From Synechococcales cyanobacterium CRU_2_2 (lineage in GTDB: Bacteria; Cyanobacteriota; Cyanobacteriia; PCC-9006; JAAUQQ01): a stretch of 64,000 bases of DNA. Below, piece after piece: positions 59,914 through 64,000 of this stretch. Position 1 is the stretch's first letter. Every line of letters starts with the position of its first letter. A program made the translations under genes and the position numbers. The notes under the pieces were generated by a model. That model was not told the DNA's origin. It did no database searches and saw nothing but the letters and a program-made list of their open reading frames with translations. The stretch spans positions 1 to 64,000 of the forward strand of contig JAAUOP010000005.1 of assembly GCA_012034805.1 (NCBI GenBank). The letters run 5' to 3'.

Positions 59914-60856
59914 GCGTCGAGACTCCATTTTTTATCAACTGTTTCAGCAATATCCGGCTCTGCTCTTCGAGCTGTTGCCCCAGCCCCCTACCAATGCAGC
60001 GAACTACGTGTTTGATTCCGTGGCGGTCAAAGAACCTCGATTTGAAATCGATGGCGTCTTTTTGCCCCCCGAGGGCGAGCCCCCCGGCACGATCTACTTT
60101 TGCGAGGTGCAGTTTCAAAAAGATGAGCGGCTCTACGAACGAGTCTTTGCCGAAGCATTGCTGTACTTTTACCGAAACCGCGATCGCTTCTATGACTGGC
60201 AAGCGGTTATGATTTATCCGACTCGTCAAATTGAGCAAAACGAGACCCACCCATACCGAAATCTGCTAGGCAGCGATCAGGTACAGCGCGTGTATCTCGA
60301 CGAACTGGGTGACATTCGACAGTTGCCAGTGCCGCTAGCGCTGATGCTGCTGACCGCGATCGACCCCAAGCAGACAACCGCAGAGGCTCGATACCTGCTG
60401 TCAAGAAGCGATGCAGAAATACCGCAATTTTCAAGCCGGACGTTAGTGGACATGGTGACTACAATCATGGTGTATCGCTATGATGGACTTAGCCAAAGGG
60501 AGGTGGAAGAGATGCTAGGGATTACCTTGCGGGAGACCCAGGTTTACCGAGAAATCAAAGCGGAGGGCCGCGAGGAGGGCCGCGAGGAGGGCCGCGAGGA
60601 GGGCCGTGAGGAGGGCCGTGAGGAGGGCCGTGAGGTAGAGGCGCGATCGCTGATCTTGCGTCAACTCACTCGGCGGGTGGGTCAGCTACCTAAAGCGGTG
60701 CGCGATCGCATCAAGCCTCTAAAGCTAGAGACCCTGGAAGACCTGGGCGAGGCGCTGTTAGATTTTGCGGTGCTGGCAGATCTGCTGGCATGGTTAGACG
60801 AGGCAGAGGACGCGAAGGACGAAGCCACGGCAGACCCAGCAGCGCCGCAAGCCTAG
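59912..60856 (+). CDS. Rpn family / DUF2887 nuclease-like (putative transposase) protein
   Basis: MRRDSIFYQLFQQYPALLFELLP...YVFDSVAVKEPRFEIDGVFLPP...IYFCEVQFQKDERLYERVFAEALLYFYR; GREE repeat near C-terminus. Confidence 0.9.
   Translation: MRRDSIFYQLFQQYPALLFELLPQPPTNAANYVFDSVAVKEPRFEIDGVFLPPEGEPPGTIYFCEVQFQKDERLYERVFAEALLYFYRNRDRFYDWQAVMIYPTRQIEQNETHPYRNLLGSDQVQRVYLDELGDIRQLPVPLALMLLTAIDPKQTTAEARYLLSRSDAEIPQFSSRTLVDMVTTIMVYRYDGLSQREVEEMLGITLRETQVYREIKAEGREEGREEGREEGREEGREEGREVEARSLILRQLTRRVGQLPKAVRDRIKPLKLETLEDLGEALLDFAVLADLLAWLDEAEDAKDEATADPAAPQA
60566..60637 (+). repeat. 12-bp in-frame tandem repeat encoding GREE x5-6
   Basis: ggccgcgaggag / ggccgtgaggag units in the Rpn-like gene. Confidence 0.95.
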
Positions 60857-60871
60857 GCCGATCAGAGAAAC

Positions 60872-60923
60872 GTGAAACCCAACAGAGTGGGTGGGCTTTC
60901 GCCCTAGTTTTGTTGGGTTTCAC
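60872..60923. repeat. Palindromic intergenic element, gtgaaacccaaca...tgttgggtttcac
   Basis: 13-bp perfect inverted repeat between convergent genes, followed by gatccaacct; related to 53671-53714. Confidence 0.78.
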
Positions 60924-60961
60924 TGCGTTTGATCCAACCTAGGCGGGCGGGCTAGGTGAGA

Positions 60962-63900
60962 TTAGACCAGCGCCAGCGCCTGGACTGGATCAGAGACATC
61001 CGGCACCATGGCAAAGCTGCTCTCACCCAGCATCGAAGCATGGGTGTACTTCAAAATCGCCAGGGTTTCGCCGCTGCTGCTCACGCCCAGAACGGTGTCG
61101 AGCCCGTCTTGGGTGATGTTGAGATCTGCGTAGGTTAGCTCGCCCTCAACCAGGCCAATCCTGTCCATGTCCATCTGGAAGTCCATGATGGTGTCGGTAC
61201 CGTCGCCGTTGCCAAAGACAAACAGGTCGCTACCGTGATTGCCATAGAGAATGTCGTCTCCGGTGACGCCCATAAGCACGTCATCGCCGCCACCAGCAAA
61301 CAGCACGTCGTTGCCTGCGCCACCGCTGAGAACATCGCGACCTTCGTTGGCGTAGAGGGTGTCGTCACCATCGCCGCCAAAGGCCACGTCGCTGCTGTTG
61401 CCGCCAAAGAGCTGGTCGTTTCCGCCCAGACCCATGAGGACGTTTTGGCCTTCGTTGCCGTAGAGGTTGTCGTTACCACTGCCGCCGACGAGGTTGTCTG
61501 GGCCGTTGGTACCAAAGACATTGCCATTGCCGGTGATGACGCTGACCGGGTTGACCGGGGCCAGGTCAAACTGGATTGTATATTCACCAACGTTGATGCC
61601 GGAGTTGGGGAAGACCCGACCGCTGCCGCTGCCAGCAACGTTGGGGTCGTAGGCACGGTTGCTGAGCAGTGCAACACCTGCATAATAGGTACCCGCTTCG
61701 GTGGCGGTGAACTCAACGTAGGCATCGCGACCGGAGGTGAACAATTCGCCGGGGGCGGGTGCTTCGGTGTTGAGTACCAGTTCTTCGCCCGCTGCGTTGA
61801 AGATGCGCAGTTCGGTATCGACCCGCTGCTCACGATCGATCCCTTCAATGGTGTAGGAAATCGAATCCACATCAATTCGCACCGTATCGCCTGCCTGGGC
61901 CTGGAAGGCGTACATATCTACATCTTCCGTGGCATCGATCAGGTTGCGAGTGGCACGGGTGGAGTTGATCGCACCTTGCAGGGTGAAACTGGTGTTGAAG
62001 ACACTCAGTCCCGTGTCCGTGGCATCGGCGATCGTGTCGTTGAACTCGGTCTCAACAGGGATGGCCGGTGCTGTACCACCGCCGCCGCCACCGTCGCCAT
62101 CGGGCGGGGTAATGACCACAGAATCGGGGTTGTCCGCGATGGTGAGAGTCACAGCGCTGGCACCGGGCGCAACGGCATAGCCCACACCGGGCTGCACCGT
62201 GAAGGTGAATTCTTCAATTCCCTCTAGGGCATTGGCTGCCGGGATTTGAGGATTTGTCGTCTCATCAAAGGCCGCCAGCGTGATGGTCGCTGTCTGCTCC
62301 GTCATGTTGAAGAAGAAACCGCTGGCCCGGAAATTCGGCGAGGGGAAATCACCGCCCGTGATTTGGGCATTGAAGACATCAAACTCACCCAAGGCACCGC
62401 GTGCGCCACTGTCCAAATTGACCAGAACACCGCCCGCTGGAGGAGGTCCATCCAATGAGAATGTGAGGGTTGTGGTATTGCCAACCGATTCCACCAGGGC
62501 CGCTTCGCTGATGGAAACTCCCACGGTGGGGAGATTGGCGGCGGGGGGCACCGCTTCTAGGGTGTCATAGACCGTGGTCGAGAATTCGCGGGTTCCGACC
62601 CGATAGCCCGTGCTGGGCTCTAGGGTGAAGGTGACGGTTTCTGGGCCATCACTGGGGGCTTCAGCCGCATTGGCCAAGTTGAGGTTGAGAACAGCGTCGC
62701 TGCTGTTCAGCTTGACTCGCAACCCGATGGCTGCGCCGGTTGCATCGTAGACGGCACCGAGCACCTCCGCACCGCCGCCGGGGCTAAAGGGCGTGCTGGT
62801 GCTGAATACGGTGGAGAGATCAATGTTGCTCTTGAGAAAGACTTCGATGCCTTCGGCGGGAATAGCTCCCTCCGTGCTCAGACCCAGGGTTAGAATCGAA
62901 GCGGCTCGGTTTTCGACAAACTGCACCAGACTGCTGGCAATCAGATTGTCCTCGCGGCTGTAGGTCGCCGCAGAGGCCGTGAGCGAAACCTGGGGGCCAG
63001 TGCCGTCGCCTGCGGGAATGATTGTTTCAGATGCGGTGAAGGGCTGGTTCAGCGAAAGATTGAGCGTATAGGCTCCGGAACTGCGGCCCGTGCCGCTGCC
63101 AGCTTGATTGGGGTCGTAGGGAGCATTGCTCAGCGTGCCGTCATCCTGAACAAAGTCACTGAAGTTGCCATTGGGAAAGCTGCTAATGCCCACGTAGTAA
63201 GTGCCGGCTGCGGTGGCCGTAAATTCCGCGTAGGAATCCTGGCGTCCTGTGCTAAATGCTTCGTCGGGGGCGAAGTCATCTTCGCTCTGGGCCAGGAGAT
63301 TACCCGCAGCATCAAATAGTTGAATAACGGTGTCAGGGCTTGCTGGGCTGGGCAGGAGCGATCGCGCATCGGTATCCATCCGCAGCACATCCCCCGCCGC
63401 CAATTCCACAGCGTAGAAATCGACATCTTCGGATTGATCGACCGCCGGATTGGTCTGCTGAGCCAGCGCCCCCGAAACACTGACCTGCTGATTCTCTGCA
63501 CTCAGCCCCGTGGCAACTGCTGTGGCGATCGTGTCGTTGCTCTCGACATCTCTGGGCGGAGCCGCCACCGCCCCATCGCTCAGGGTGAAGGTTCCACCGC
63601 TGTTGCTTGCGCTCACTAAATAGCCCGAACCGGCCTCCAGCGTGAACACGGCGGTTTCGAGCCCCTCGGCCATGCCATCGTTGGCAATGGGCAGCTCGAT
63701 AGTGGCGTTTTGCGCCGTAATCTTGAAATCAAAACCGCTGCCGTCAGCATTGACCCCCGCAATTTCGCCCCCGGTTACGGCAATCTGGGCGAGGTCAAAG
63801 TCGCCTAGATTTGTCGCACTCACCGACACCGTGATCCCCTCCGCCGGGGGCACCGTGCTCACCGCAAACTCATGCACCGACACCGTGCCCTCAGACTCCG

Positions 63901-64000
63901 CCAACACCGCCGGAGAGGTTCTGAGACTCACTAATGGCACTGAATCAGCATTGTCCGCAATGGTATAGCTCACCGCCGCCGCTGCGCTGTCGATGGCATA
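60962..64000 (-). CDS. Large RTX protein with Calx-beta-like and PPC domains (N-terminus beyond window)
   Basis: Open reading continues to 64000 without a stop; PPC EDVDFYAVELAAGDVLRMDTDA...; C-terminal GSGNDNLYGNEGQNVLMGLGGNDQLFGGNSSDVAFGG.... Confidence 0.88.
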   Translation of the reverse strand, partial: YAIDSAAAAVSYTIADNADSVPLVSLRTSPAVLAESEGTVSVHEFAVSTVPPAEGITVSVSATNLGDFDLAQIAVTGGEIAGVNADGSGFDFKITAQNATIELPIANDGMAEGLETAVFTLEAGSGYLVSASNSGGTFTLSDGAVAAPPRDVESNDTIATAVATGLSAENQQVSVSGALAQQTNPAVDQSEDVDFYAVELAAGDVLRMDTDARSLLPSPASPDTVIQLFDAAGNLLAQSEDDFAPDEAFSTGRQDSYAEFTATAAGTYYVGISSFPNGNFSDFVQDDGTLSNAPYDPNQAGSGTGRSSGAYTLNLSLNQPFTASETIIPAGDGTGPQVSLTASAATYSREDNLIASSLVQFVENRAASILTLGLSTEGAIPAEGIEVFLKSNIDLSTVFSTSTPFSPGGGAEVLGAVYDATGAAIGLRVKLNSSDAVLNLNLANAAEAPSDGPETVTFTLEPSTGYRVGTREFSTTVYDTLEAVPPAANLPTVGVSISEAALVESVGNTTTLTFSLDGPPPAGGVLVNLDSGARGALGEFDVFNAQITGGDFPSPNFRASGFFFNMTEQTATITLAAFDETTNPQIPAANALEGIEEFTFTVQPGVGYAVAPGASAVTLTIADNPDSVVITPPDGDGGGGGGTAPAIPVETEFNDTIADATDTGLSVFNTSFTLQGAINSTRATRNLIDATEDVDMYAFQAQAGDTVRIDVDSISYTIEGIDREQRVDTELRIFNAAGEELVLNTEAPAPGELFTSGRDAYVEFTATEAGTYYAGVALLSNRAYDPNVAGSGSGRVFPNSGINVGEYTIQFDLAPVNPVSVITGNGNVFGTNGPDNLVGGSGNDNLYGNEGQNVLMGLGGNDQLFGGNSSDVAFGGDGDDTLYANEGRDVLSGGAGNDVLFAGGGDDVLMGVTGDDILYGNHGSDLFVFGNGDGTDTIMDFQMDMDRIGLVEGELTYADLNITQDGLDTVLGVSSSGETLAILKYTHASMLGESSFAMVPDVSDPVQALALV

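Noticed and set aside
61235-62227. 330-aa plus-strand ORF (and similar long ORFs such as 16519-17343 on minus)
   Set aside because: These lie antisense to strongly supported coding sequence (RTX protein, Hsp70-like) and arise from GC-rich repetitive codons; translations have no recognisable domains.
1-64000. Abundant GCGATCGC octamers as a novel motif
   Set aside because: This is the well-known HIP1 palindrome of cyanobacterial genomes; used only as taxonomic evidence.

Overview
This 64 kb window is a cyanobacterial chromosome segment: many GCGATCGC (HIP1-type) octamers, plus CP12, Ycf35/DUF1257, DUF3177, DUF1818, DUF1995, a short UbiA-type prenyltransferase and RTX proteins. The first ~20 kb is mostly housekeeping: CP12, LD-carboxypeptidase, a UbiA with an unusual J-like N-terminal extension, Ppx/GppA, a Ycf46-like AAA ATPase, Ycf35, a Crp/Fnr regulator, M48 peptidase, RpoZ, tRNA-Pro(GGG) and an Hsp70-like protein. 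Accessory regions follow. They include an orphan beta-class DNA methyltransferase next to ParA, an IS630-family element with precise ends that splits a small membrane gene from a ParB-like/Rho_N gene, a PEP-CTERM-like protein, and a compact RiPP locus at 25.8-27.8 kb. Further on are PadR/Coq4 with a long palindrome, DnaG, a PBP1C plus alpha-2-macroglobulin pair, a CBS-GAF hybrid kinase beside a decayed kinase, tandem YddA/SbmA-like ABC transporters, and a cluster of large RTX/Calx-beta/PPC proteins.

The strongest 'system' candidate is the RiPP locus. A Nif11-type leader ending in GAVGG is followed by a core with three repeated QP[M/I]YGV motifs, then a radical SAM/SPASM maturase and a 62-aa ORF. 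This resembles the tyramine-excising 'spliceotide' (PlpA/PlpX-type) family, with an unusual proline/arginine-rich, three-site core.

A second striking pattern is that at least eight, probably nine, otherwise intact genes are split by an apparent single missing base, several of them clearly in a short homopolymer. This looks like systematic sequencing indels rather than real decay and should be settled before calling pseudogenes. No searches were run; all family assignments are by eye from translated motifs.
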